From the NCBI GenBank assembly GCA_023105745.1, contig JALGQZ010000001.1, forward strand, positions 60,365,937 to 60,429,936: DNA of 64,000 bases. Direction: 5' to 3'. The position numbers and the translations under genes are program-made. The stretch is from Austropuccinia psidii. Taxonomy: Eukaryota; Basidiomycota; Pucciniomycetes; Pucciniales; Sphaerophragmiaceae. The notes under the pieces were generated by a model. It made no database searches and was not told the origin of the DNA. It saw only the letters and a list, made by a program, of their open reading frames with translations. This document shows positions 1-11,163 of the stretch, piece by piece (position 1 is the first letter of the stretch; each line of letters starts with the position of its first letter).

Positions 1-88
1 ACAAGCCCAGAGGCCATTCTTAGACGTGCAAAACCAGCCTTTTAAGAAGTCTTAACTGACATAAGCCCTCTTTTTCCTGTTTGATTCA

Positions 89-436
89 GTGGAGGAAAAT
101 TTCATACCACTTGAGACCCAGTCACAGGCCAACACACCAGTGACACCCTCAGAACCGGAGGGCAGCAAGGACAAAGGAAAAAGACTTATTGAAGGCCTCA
201 TTACAGCCAAAACGTGGACACCAATAGCCACTCAGAGGAGTAGAAAACCACGAAACTCTGCTTCAATACAAGGTAAACTAACCTTAACCACTTGTACAGG
301 GAAAATTACAATTATTAACCCAGTTGTAACCTCCAAAGGCAAAATGCCCAAATCAGCAGATATCAAATTTGTACAAGGCACAGTCAAAGGGAAATACCCT
401 AAGAACATAAAGTTTTTGACTGCTTGCAAACACTGA
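89..436 (+). CDS. Leader ORF-a of element A1, about 115 codons, no ATG start
   Basis: Open frame of about 115 codons before gag, conserved in A2 (30625-30915) with the same opening block (EENxIPLETQSQ) and the same ITIINPVVTSKG block. Neither copy has an ATG at the conserved start; the frame is preceded by a pyrimidine-rich CCTGTTTGATTCAG tract that resembles a fungal 3' splice site. I infer that this is an internal exon of a spliced leader-gag transcript, or the N-terminal part of a Gag precursor. It ends at TGA 434-436, overlapping the start of ORF-b. I do not recognise a named domain; the region is polar and basic. Confidence 0.5.
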   Translation: MEENFIPLETQSQANTPVTPSEPEGSKDKGKRLIEGLITAKTWTPIATQRSRKPRNSASIQGKLTLTTCTGKITIINPVVTSKGKMPKSADIKFVQGTVKGKYPKNIKFLTACKH

Positions 437-1164
437 TATGTTCCCTGCATACCTCAAAGACCTTGGCTTTCAAAGGAACCAACCAGAGGACAGAGAAAGC
501 TTTTCCAGAACCAGAAGACCTGGAAGAAGACACCTTGGACACAGTGGTGGATGGCAAAACAATGAGGGAGATAATATCAACCTTGCCATTCACACTTCAA
601 TTCAACAGGAACTTCAAATCAGAGGACTGGAAGGATATGGATCAAGTTCTTCAGCTCCACCAACTCCTCAAAGACTTCTTTTAATGGAGCATGGACAACA
701 AGACATTCAACCTGGAAAGTCACTGGGCAGAACTTGGAGCAAGTTTCCAGAAGATCTGTCTCAAAGAGATAGACTTCAAAGACCTGATGGTAATCACCAA
801 AGGTTGGAATCCTACCAGGCAGTTCAGACTCCTGGAGGCAAGGGCACAGAGGATAAGGGAGAACCAAGCCACTATCCAAGCTATAGAAGAACAGTTAACC
901 CAGACAGGGCCTACTCAGATTCCTTCAGGCTCACAAGGAGCAGGCCAAATCAGCTCTCCAGTGGCTTTACACCATTCAGAAACCAGCAGATCAGTGGCCA
1001 AGAGTCACCATTCTTCACAATTCCAGGAAGCTTCCAGGAGAAGACAAGGAAACAAGGGCAAGAACAAAGCCTCCTTCAACCAGAGGAGGAAAGAGTCAGA
1101 CCCCATGATGCAGAAGCTGTTAGATTTTGTAAAAGAAGTACACAAGAACCAGAAGGAGCTGTAA
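424..1164 (+). pseudogene. ORF-b: overlapping frame inside gag of A1 (+1 relative to Gag)
   Basis: This frame reads about 240 codons in the +1 frame relative to the Gag frame that begins at 438, so the DNA from 438 to 1164 is open in two frames apart from one TAA at 682-684. A2 has glutamine at that point and keeps the frame fully open. The predicted product is acidic at its start (FPEPEDLEEDTLDTVVDG), then has a tryptophan-containing block (SHWAELGASFQKICLKEID) and a helical, charged C-terminal part. A positionally similar frame exists in element B (61706-62101), again +1 to Gag. I do not recognise a domain. It may be an accessory Gag-like protein or a Gag segment reached by frameshifting or splicing. 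Confidence 0.5.
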
Positions 1165-2546
1165 ACCACTCTAGAATCAGTAGTCCTAGTAATAGAAACA
1201 TTACCCCCACTCAGACTGAAAATAACATTGTCACATCTGAGAGTAACATCAACAGTGATACACTGTGGTTACAAATGTCCCAATATGCTGAACAATCTGC
1301 AAAGCAGTGTTCAGAAATTAAAGCTGGCCAAGAGAGGATGAAACAAACTCAAGCCTCCTTGGAACAGATAGTTAAGAATCTTCAATAAGGATATGCTCAA
1401 CTGAGCAAAGCCTCTGAAGAAACCAACAAAAGACTGAATATAGTCTTTGAAGAACAACACCACAGCACAAGGTACAGGGAGTGTCTGGATCAAGACATTA
1501 ACAAGTTGTTTAATGCCTACCATAGCTTGAAGCCCCAACCACAAGGCCAAGTTATTGATATTCCATATCAACCAGATGACATCAAACCAGATGCCATGTT
1601 TATGAATAAGGCAAGATCCCCATCACAATACCAGGATTGAGATGGCATGTCTTATTCAGAGAAGGAAGCCTTGAAACAGCTTCCTGAGGCCTCAAGTTGG
1701 CCCAAATTCTCTGGATCAGGAGAATATGATTATATGGAACTCATAGATTATATTGATGGACTCTTCATTGATGTACCAAGCATACCAGACTACTGGATCA
1801 CTGCTAGATTGAATACTGCATTTAAAGGTCATGCTAGTATATGGTACACAGAAATGCAAGAAATCCATGGCAGGAGAAACTGGCCATGGTGGAAGAGTCA
1901 AATAATCCAAAAGTACAGTAATGGAACTTGGATATGGCAAAATACCATGTCATTTGAAAATGACAAATACTCTGTGGACAAAGATCCATATGAGTGGTGT
2001 CTTAGACAGTCTAAAAGACTTAAAGCCATTGATCCTCAGATGAACATCCAAATGAGGAATCACAAGCTCCTGACACAATTTCCAGGAGATCTAGAGAATG
2101 CAGTAAAATGCAGATGGGCCCAAAATTGCACTCTAGATGACATTGCCAACACCTTACAAGACATAAGGAAAAGGACTAATATAGTGAAATTCACCCCATA
2201 TAAGAGCAGTAGTTTCAAAGAGAAACAACCTTTCAGGGTAGAGTTTAAAGACAACCCCAAAGAAAGGGTGGCAGAAGTGGCAAAGAAGAAGAATTCTTGT
2301 CACAATTGTGTTTCAACAGACCCCTATGCCAACAACTGTCTAAAGGCAAAGAAAAAGGTCTATGCCTTTGAGAAAGTAACAGAGGAGGAATCCCCAACAG
2401 AGGATTCTGAATCAGACTCTATGGGTGATGCCATCAGAGAACCATCTGATGATGACCAAGACCCAAGAGAGGAATTTCTAGTGGAATACCAAGAGGAAAC
2501 CCCACTAGAAAGTCAGGACATACAGTTGGAAGCAGGTATGCCATAG
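438..2546 (+). pseudogene. Gag of element A1 (broken)
   Basis: Gag packages element RNA into cytoplasmic particles. The frame holds a Ser/Gln-rich N-terminal region, a coiled-coil-like segment (about 1230-1500), a gag core with WPKFSGSGEYDYMELIDYID (about 1698-1757) and RRNWPWWKSQIIQKY (about 1876-1920), and a zinc knuckle near 2298-2339. In-frame stops are TAA 1386-1388 and a TGA near 1638. The knuckle should be C-x2-C-x4-H-x4-C, but the His position is Pro (CHNCVSTDPYANNC), so metal binding is probably lost. TAG 2544-2546 separates Gag from Pol, whereas A2 has CAA there, so the original was a single Gag-Pol frame. ORF-b overlaps positions 438-1164. Confidence 0.85.
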
Positions 2547-2564
2547 GACACTGCCAACAAAAAC

Positions 2565-5500
2565 TTGTGCAAACACACACAAGATGCACAAACATTCCTG
2601 GTTACACCAACCAAAAGAATGGCATACATACATGGAACAGCCACAAAGATGACTTTATGTATTGACGATGCTCAACATCCATTGATCATTGACAGTGGAG
2701 CACACTGCTCCATAGTGGCCAGAAACTATCTGGATACCCACTTCACAAACTGGGAAAAACAGCTCTTGCCCACTAAGGCAAAGAACTTTAAAAGTGCATC
2801 AGGGAAGATGACTTCCATTGGGACAATTATCAAAGAGATAATTGTACCCCACAGGAAGCGTAATATCAGACTCGACCCAGAGTTTGTAGTGCTTGATGAC
2901 GCCCACATCCAAGGGTTTTTACTGGGAACAGATTACCAGAGGATGTATGGCATAGATATTTACAACAGTAAAAATAGGCACATCACCATTGGTACTAACA
3001 AGGAAAAGAAATTTTCACTTGATATATACCAGATATCTTCTCAAGACCCACTAGAAGAATTTCTGAAGGAATTCAGAGAGGGACAGGTTAGCACTACCCT
3101 CACCAGTAAACAAAAACTAAGTTTACTGAAGATGCTGAGAAAGAACAGACCAGCATTTGCCATTGGTGAAGAACCATTAGGCAAGATCAAAGGCCATGAT
3201 ATAGAACTATATCTGGATGTGGAAAGGCCTTATCCACCCATGCTGAGGAGACCTCCTTATCCAGCAAGCCTGGAAACCAGGAAAGAAATTGAGAAACATA
3301 TCAATGAACTCCTGGATATGGATGTCATTAGGAAGATTGGACATGATGAAATAGTGGAAATCACCACCCCTGTCCTAATCACCTGGCATGATGGCAAGTC
3401 TAGACTGTGTGGAGATTCCAGAGCCCTGAATAACTACACAAAAGCAGACAGGTACCCTATACCCAGGATACCTCATGCCTTGGATAAACTGGCTAAAGCC
3501 AAATACATAACCAAAATGGAATGTATGAAAGGTTTCTACCAGAATGGAGTCAAACCAAACTCCATGAAATTACTCAGAATAATATGCCATATGGGCATAT
3601 ATGAGTACACCAGAATGCCATTTGGCATCAAGAATGCATCAGCCCACTTCCAAAGGATGATGGACACAATATTTCAAGATGAGATATTGGAAGGCTGGAT
3701 GATAGTATATATTGATGATATCATTATATACTCAGAGACATGGCAGGACCATGTGCAATACATAGACAGAGTACTAAGTAAATGCACACCCATAAATCTC
3801 AAAATTTCACTTAAAAAATGAAAGTTTGGCCCACAAGAGTTACTGGCTCTGGGACATAAAGTCTCTGGTCTTAGTCTGGCAATTGACCAAAGCAAAGTAG
3901 CAGCAGTACTGCAGAAGCCGGTACCAAAGAGCATCAAAGAGATGCAATCCTTTCTTGGGTTTGCTAGCTACTATAGAAACCACATCAAAAACTTTGCATA
4001 CATAACTAGTAGTTTTACAAGTTATGTTCAAAAGATGTAGTTTTTGAAATAACCACGGAAAGGAGGTATGCATATGAGAGGATCAAATATGAACTCACTA
4101 ATGCACCTGTTCTCATCTTACCTGACTTCGAACTACCATTAAAGTTATATATAGATGCAGCATGCAGTCAAGGCCTAGGAGCAGCCCTTCACCAAAGACA
4201 AATTGTGGATGGTGAATCAAGAGAAGGAGTAATTTGCTACATCTCAAGGCAGCTGAAAGATTCAGAAGCCAGGTATGGGGCCACCCACACTGAATGTCTA
4301 TGTCTAGTCTGGGCTCTAGAAAAGCTCCATTATTATCTGGATGGTGCAGTCTTTGAAGTCTACACAGACTGCACAGCCTTGAAGTCTTTACTGAACATAA
4401 AGACTACAAATAGACACATGCTGAGATGGCAAATAGCCATTCAGGAGTATAGAGGGAACATGACCATCATATACAAAGAAGGTAAAAGTCATACCAATGC
4501 AGATGGCCACTGGACAATGTCAAAAGCAATCCAGCTTATGACCCTGAAGTTGCAGCCAAGATTCCTATCCATTTCATGGAAGTAGATAGGAAGAAGAACT
4601 TCAGATTTTCTGAATGGGCACCAGAAAGTGGCACCCTTGACAGTGGGAACACTGATTCAGAAGGAACAGAAACTCCCATACTGGGAATAAGTTCCTCAGA
4701 ACTACACAATGAATTTTTCAGTGCAGTACTGAAGTCTTATGCCAAGCACAAACAGTGTGGCATATAACTACAACTCCTTCAACAAAAGTACAGGAGTCCA
4801 GAGCTGGAATCCCAGCTGGAAGAACCCTGGTTGAGGGCCTATAAGGATAACAAGTTTTTCCTTATAGATGGCCTGCTCTACCACAGAGAAAAGCACACAA
4901 GTGCACTCACAGTGGTAGACAGAGACCAAATCTCATTGATCCTGCAGGAATGCCATGACTGCCCCTATATGGGACACAAGAGTGAATACAGGACCAAAGA
5001 GAGGGTAGCAAGCACAGGTTGGTGGCCCAAGTGGGAACAGGAGTTGAGTGAATACATCAACACCTGTGAAAGATGCCAAAAGGCAAACAGGAAACATGGG
5101 AAGAAGTATGGGTTACTTCAGCACATAGAGGAGCCCAAGCACCCATGGAAAACCATCAACATGGACTGGGTCACAGGACTTGTCCCAGGAGGCAAAGAAA
5201 ACTACAATGCCTGCCTAATCATAGTTGATAGGTTCAGCAAGAGCATGAGGTGTCTACCATGCCACAAAGAGGACATAGCCATGGATACTGCCCTGTTACT
5301 TTGGAATAACATAATATTTACCTGTGGAGTCCCTAAAATCATCATTAGTGATAGGGACCCAAAATTCCCATCTTAATTTTGGACCAACTTGTATGACACA
5401 CTTGGCACCAAGCTTGCTTTTTCCACAGCTTACCATCCCCAAACAGATGGCCTAGCTGATAGGATGATCCAGACTATGGAAGACATCCTTAGAAGGTTCT

Positions 5501-6291
5501 GTGCCTATGGCATGGAATACAAGGACCATGAAGGATACACCCATGACTGGGTTACCCTTCTACCAGCTGTCCAACTGGCTTATAATACAAGTCAGCACTC
5601 TACCACAGGAAAAACACCTGCAGTGGTAGAGAAAGGGTGGAATCCCCTGTTGCCTGTGGATCACTTAAAGAAAAATCTTCTGACCATCCACCCCACAGCC
5701 AAAGACTTCCATGATATGTGGAAGAGGGCTTGTGACACAGCTGCCAAATGCATAGCTGAGGCAAAAAAATATAATAAACAGAGGTGGGACAAGACACGCA
5801 TGGAACCTGACTTTAAGGAAGGGGACCATGTGCTTGTGTCTACACTGAACTTTAATAATCTTAAAGGACCCAAGAAGATGAGGGGCTCATTTTCAGGGCC
5901 TTTCACTATCATTAGGTTGATAGGAAAGAATGCAGTGGAAGTCAAACTTACAGAGGAATTTTCCAGGAAGCACCCAGTCTTCCCAGTAAGTTTAGTCAAG
6001 CCATACTTCCAAACAGAGGAGGAAAAATTCCCCTCCAGGAAACAGAACCCCACACCACCTGATATAGTGGAAGTGGAGGACTCCCCAGGACCTATGAGTA
6101 AAATCATCAGGGCCAGGAAGATCAGACTTAATGGGAAGGATCAAAGACAATACTTAGTCAGATTCAAGCACCAGACAGCTGATAAAGACAAATGGTTGGC
6201 AGAGGATGCCATACAAGATGGGAACCTTCATCTAAGAAGATTCAGGGCATCTTGGAGTACTGAACAGTCTCATCAATTGAGCCTTTTTTAG
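2565..6291 (+). pseudogene. Pol of element A1: protease, RT, RNase H, integrase, chromodomain-like tail (broken)
   Basis: Domain order: retropepsin with LIIDSGAHCS (about 2680-2715); RT with VxRPYPPMLRR, KMECMKGF (motif A), MPFGIKNAS (motif B) and YIDD (3708-3719); RNase H with KLYIDAACSQGLGAAL (about 4142-4190); integrase with an H/H/C/C zinc module ending CERCQ (about 5068-5082), NMDWVTG, ISDRD, and a C-terminal tail with YLVRFKHQTADKDKW resembling a chromodomain. Damage: motif A Asp is Glu (GAA 3519-3521); TGA 3819-3821; 1-nt shift near 4013; 13-nt deletion near 4507 between GATGGC direct repeats; TAA 4765-4767; TAA 5374-5376; and the integrase catalytic Glu is Asp (GAT 5458-5460). Not functional as it stands. 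Confidence 0.92.
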
Positions 6292-6299
6292 AGGGAGGG
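6290..6299 (+). other. Polypurine tract of A1
   Basis: AGAGGGAGGG lies two bases before the 3' LTR, overlapping the Pol stop codon. This is the expected plus-strand DNA priming site of an LTR retrotransposon. Confidence 0.8.
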
Positions 6300-6301
6300 T
6301 A

Positions 6302-7738
6302 TGTCAGCCTGTGACTCAAAGCCAGAGAACAAGCATGACAGCCAAAATACCATAAACCAATGGTATAGCCAAGATACCACCAAAACATGGAGCTGAGCCA
6401 AATCAGCTCAAAAAGTATCAAAAGAAAAAGGAAAATCACCCCTTTCTGAAAATATAAGTCCCATCACCATAGGACAAAGAATAACAAAGTTATTCCTGCT
6501 CAAAGTTGTTGCTGAGCATAAACCTTAATTTTCACCTCTCATCTAAAATCTAGAAGGAGAGGCTTAACCCCATCAAATTGGTATTCAAACTGAAGCTCTC
6601 AGTTAGGGCTATCCAATGGTACCAGCCAAACTGAGCTAGCACTAGTATTACTTGAGTTATGGTCAAATTCAGGCCAAATGAGGGTGAACAAAACATTCAC
6701 CTCTCATCTAACTTCTACAGTTTTAGTGTGGGATACTTGAGGTTGGGTCTTTTTGGAAATAGCACAATCAGGGCTATTTGATGGTGCCATCCACTTCTCC
6801 ATATCTCACCTATAACAGAAGTTTTGAGGCAAACAAGCTCAATACAGCTTTTTGCCCAAACCACGCCTATGTACAAAAACCTTGTACATGGGATAACTTT
6901 GTCATATTTAATGATAGCCATACCAAATTGGGTATCATTTTGTAGAGGTCATACAGGGCTGTCTAATGCACCAACTTTGAGCATGATATCTCAAAAACTG
7001 ACAGAGGTATGGCCATTTGAAGGTTATAATCCCACAATATGACCAATACAGCTGTATTATGACAGGATACAGTTGTACTCTGATTATGAGGTGTCAAACA
7101 GACAAAGAAGCATGTTAATACTTCGATACCTCATAAGTCAGTCAATACTGGGGTCCCATACAGTTTCTGTACAGCATTCTACGCATCATACATGTCAGAA
7201 TCAAGCTGTGAGGTCCCCAGATGAAAATTTTCACCCTGTATTGGTGAAAACTGCCCAGATGTGGTTTCAAAACCACATCTGAGCCCAATACAGGGCATAC
7301 AGGCTGTTTGCAAACCACAAGCCAGTCCTGGAGGGTGAAAAAACTTCACTTCCTCTACATGGAAAGGTCTAGCACCCTTTCCACCCCATTTCAGGATAAA
7401 AAGGAGGCTTTTCACAGCCAGAATTGTCTTCTCATCCTGCTCTTGAATACCCTATGTAGTAAACTGTCAAAAACTGTTTTACTCCTGGGTAATAATAAGG
7501 TATACTCTTAATTGAAAGTATTGTAGTCTTTATTATTGTAACCCAACAGGTAAAGCTGCACCCAGGGCTTTCAACAGCGCTCACCACCACTATATTCCTT
7601 ATAGTAAAGCCCTTTTATTATTAAATTAATCCATCTTTAACCCTTATAAAAGCATTTTTAACTATTTCCCACGTGTCACAGTCATAGTTTTAGTTGTAAA
7701 TAGCTTTATTCCCACTTCAACATAGACTCATCCTGACA
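6302..7738 (+). repeat. 3' LTR of A1 (family A), 1437 bp
   Basis: Begins TGTCAGCCTG and ends CATCCTGACA. Two further copies occur in the window: 28568-30002 (5' LTR of A2) and 40932-42346 (solo). A TATA-like GGATAAAAAGG lies near 7394. Upstream of it is a set of inverted repeats: TGTACAA/TTGTACA (6870-6888), TTTTCACC/GGTGAAAA (about 7228-7250) and a perfect 12-bp pair CAGATGTGGTTT/AAACCACATCTG (7256-7281). All three LTR copies keep versions of them. Confidence 0.93.
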
Positions 7739-8620
7739 GATTTATTTGTGCTTTTCTTCAAAGAATGGTGAGAATTTGTTAGAAAGGGAACGTTTTTTTG
7801 GTACTTAGGCAGTTTCAAATTATTCTCTTTTTATATACTTTCATTTTAAACCAAAATATATAATCTTTTCGTAAGAGATTACAAATAATGAAATCATTAT
7901 CATATTCCCTAAATTAAATTTCCACTTACAGTATCAATTATAAAATTGCAATAGTTTCATGAAATCTCTAAGAGCTCATTTTTTTCAAAACAATTGAGGA
8001 AAACTATTAATTATTTCCTCATTATAATAATTTTTGAAAACAAAAAATATCTTGTTTTTTAAATGATAAAGCAAGTGAGAAATTCTTACATCTAAGTCAT
8101 TCTATTTTTCAAAAGTCAGTTAACATCATTTTTTTTAACTTAACTGCATATGTTTCAAAATAAGATATGTCAATTTGAATTCCAGTTGAACCATGACATC
8201 TTTAAATATATCTTTGTCTTAAATTTCCCCAATTCAGTTGTTTCATGAGCTTGTTCTTCATCCAGACTAGATTTTTGAATGATATTTCAAAATTCATCAA
8301 CATCGAATGTCTTACTTGTATAATTTTCAAGAAAATTGGTAATGTTTTTCATGAAGTTTGTCTGCCTTGTGCGATGGTTCCATCAGTCGTTGTTTCTTAA
8401 TTCTTGTTTTGTTTTAAAACTTACTATTTTCTTAGATTTAGTTGTTTCAGTCTTCAGATTATCGAGAAGCTGTGCCTGAACAGTTTTTCTGCCTAAAAAG
8501 GATAAAAAAATGTTTGTAGAGTACAGCATATTTCAAATAGCCTTTTTTCTACATCACTCTATAATTCTGACATGGAAAGAATTAAATGGAGCCCTTGTGT
8601 ATATTGTTAAGGGACATTTA
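7739..8620. other. AT-rich spacer between A1 and Harbinger H2
   Basis: No supported gene. AT-rich sequence with short fortuitous ORFs. The last three bases (8618-8620, TTA) look like the target-site copy of the Harbinger element that follows. Confidence 0.6.
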
Positions 8621-8840
8621 GGCCGGGTTCATGATTGGGTTTTGAAATTTAATTCAAGAATAAATCAATTTTTTCTCAAAATTATTTCGAAATCAACCAC
8701 TTCACCTTGATTTTTGTTAACTCTTCTATATGACATAACTCACTTTTTTATTTAAAATAATTTCCACATACCAATTTTTTTGTCAAAAATAAATTTTTAA
8801 ACTATTTTTTTCCAAATCAATTTCATCCTTATTTTCCATT

Positions 8841-10163
8841 ATGGTCACAGATACCCCTTATTTGCAATTATCATTGTATGATCTTATTCAAAGGGAACTT
8901 GGTAATGAAAATGAAGATGAAGAAAGCTTTGAGTCCACAAAGATCATCCCCAGCCTTCCAAACACAACGAAAGATACTCATGAATTTTCTGAAGATACAC
9001 TCCAGACCCAGACACAAATAATGCACACACAAGGATTCTCAACTGCATTGACAACAATTATAACATGAACAATGGCCCAAATGGCAAAAAAATGATGAGT
9101 GAGTCAACCCACAAGCCCAACACTTGCAGAAAGTGGAATCTTGTCTGTCAATTCAAGAGCAGTAGAGGAATCGGAAATCTTTATTTCTTCGGAAAGAGGA
9201 CGTCACAAAGGATTTGTTAGACTTCATGGTGTAATTGAGGGGTTATTATGAAATCTTAGACAACACTGACACAGGATTTTTTCCATGGTCTCATGATTTC
9301 AAAAACAATGAAGGTTGCAAAGAAATTACCCGCATCTCAAGTATCTGGCATTTGAGACGTTGGACTAATGATATAAAGCATTAATGAGCTCATATAGTGT
9401 ATTTTTCTTACTGTTACTTAGATTTTATGTTGGAGATTTATTAATATGTGCCTATTTAGAATATAAATTATGCTTGCAATGCAACCGGAGGTTCTGGGCT
9501 ATTTATTAAATTACAACACAATCATATTACACATGAAGTAAGCTCATTCTTTTGGGGGAGGATCTTATACTGATTTGTATTTTTTACTTTAGCTATACTA
9601 TTTGTTAAAAAATTTAAATACAAATAACAGAGGCATCAACCCTGCAGGAATTTAATCAGAATATATACCATACTTACAAGACGAAATACAAAACAACATT
9701 GGTACCAGCCAAAATGGAAGGGCCATTCAAGCAATGAGGATAATGGAGCTTCAAATTATATCAAAGTTTCATGTAGTAGAAACAATAACAGAAATTCCAA
9801 TGTTAGAAGTGAACGAATCTAAAGAAAATGGAAGATACTTCAATAGGGGATAGACAATCAAAAACTTCTCCCATAAGTATGCGAAAATCAACTAGTCAAG
9901 AATCAAGATTTAGTTTGCAATCAACTCAGTGAGATATATTGTTCATGACTGATACGAGAAACAACATGCAAAATATGTCGAGCCCATTTCTGATTATTAT
10001 CCAGAAAGGTCAAGAGCAGGAAGAGAAAAGACACAGATTACAAAGAAAAAAGAAGAGGAGTGCAAACAAAAATGAATTGAAAGAGAAGGGGAGTGTTGAA
10101 CTAATGAACAGAAGCATCATTCAGAAGATCATGAACATTATTAATGAATTAATATGGCCATGA
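8841..10163 (+). pseudogene. Harbinger accessory (Myb-like DNA-binding) protein remnant of H2
   Basis: Decayed plus-strand gene parallel to 17120-18507 in H1. The diagnostic block is KDLLDFMV...GFFPWSHDFKNNEGC...WHLRRW (about 9195-9370), which lines up with KDLINFMIEL...GFVPWSQFFENNEHW in H1. A C-terminal charged helix (about 9960-10120, rich in K/E/Q) lines up with the NERDRLLMEREA helix of H1. Known two-gene PIF/Harbinger elements encode a Myb/SANT-like partner that helps bring the transposase to the TIRs; assigning this gene to that role rests on position and general similarity. Several frameshifts and stops. Confidence 0.5.
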
Positions 10164-10859
10164 TTACCATTTTAGCTAAGATTAGTGGATAAAATGAAGA
10201 ATATCTTAAGTTTTAACAGGCATTTTTAGTTAATTTTAATAAATATTTTATGAGTTTGAAAGAGTGTGACTTATTTTTTTTCTTCAATTACAAATTAAAC
10301 TTGTTGGTTTTTATATGGAAGGTAATTATTTCTTAGAAATATGTATATTTTTTTTGAATTACAAACACTTTGTTCCTTTTGGGACTGTCTTTTTATTGTG
10401 TGCATCAAGGAATGGCCAACTGACCCAAACACATCTCTTACACATATTTATGCAATTGAAAAAATTCTTTTAGTTAATATTTATTTCTTCCTAATTTTCA
10501 ATAGGCATCTTATTGAATATATTGATTTATGCTTATATTGTAAACTATTGTGAAGCAATGAAATTTTCTTATCACTCTGAAAACTTCTTTTAAATGATAT
10601 TTTTTTCTGGAATTAAAATCTAAGGGCAATTATTATTTATATTTGAAGAAAGTGGGAGCGCTTTATTTCAAAATGGAGATATTTGGGTAACTACTTTGAC
10701 CTCAAGATAATTTCTATTGATTACATAGGTAGAAAGTCAGTGACCTTTTTTAAAGCTTTTTCACACCAAGCTAAAAAAGCTTCATGGTGTGTCAATGGTT
10801 AATATGGCTCAATCATTTGCTTATAAATATGGGCATATTATAATTCATACTTTTTGTGG

Positions 10860-11163
10860 TAGAAAATCATTATTTAATAGTATCAAAATCATACAAAATT
10901 TCCAAAAATATTTGAAATTGGCTTCACCAAAACAGTCAACTATCCCACCTACCCACAATTAAGAAGAGAATGATACACTTCTACATGAATATCTTGAATC
11001 ACACAAGTAACTTGCACAGCTGCATGAGGAATGAAAATAAATTTTCATACAAAATGACTTGCAATTGGCTATAGAAGAGCACCAAAATAAGATAACAGAA
11101 CTTCAAAAGCAAAATATGAAAGAGATTGAAATCTTGGAAGGAAAACTCAGTAATATTTTCTAA
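10860..11163 (+). pseudogene. Coiled-coil fragment in H2
   Basis: Short reading-frame remains encoding a Glu/Lys/Gln-rich helix (AIEEHQNKITELQKQNMKEIE), parallel to the stretch 19050-19310 in H1. It may be a separate small gene or the tail of the accessory protein. Broken and too short to name. Confidence 0.35.

Larger units (their letters stand above)
1..7738 (+). mobile_element. Ty3/gypsy LTR retrotransposon A1 (5' LTR outside window)
   Basis: The plus strand reads leader ORF, gag, protease, reverse transcriptase, RNase H, integrase, a chromodomain-like tail, polypurine tract and then a 1437-bp LTR, the Ty3/gypsy (chromovirus) order. The window opens inside the leader: position 1 aligns with about 30540 of copy A2, so the 5' LTR lies off the left edge. 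Gag and Pol share one reading frame across their junction, where A1 has TAG and A2 has a sense codon. The copy is dead: several in-frame stops, two frameshifts and altered catalytic residues (see gag and pol). The LTR ends TGTCAG/CTGACA are inverted repeats. The TSD cannot be checked because the left flank is missing. Confidence 0.93.

Noticed and set aside
5661..6107. 148-codon minus-strand ORF opposite A1 integrase
   Set aside because: Shadow of the integrase frame; a similar shadow occurs opposite A2 (58480-58926) because the sequences are homologous.
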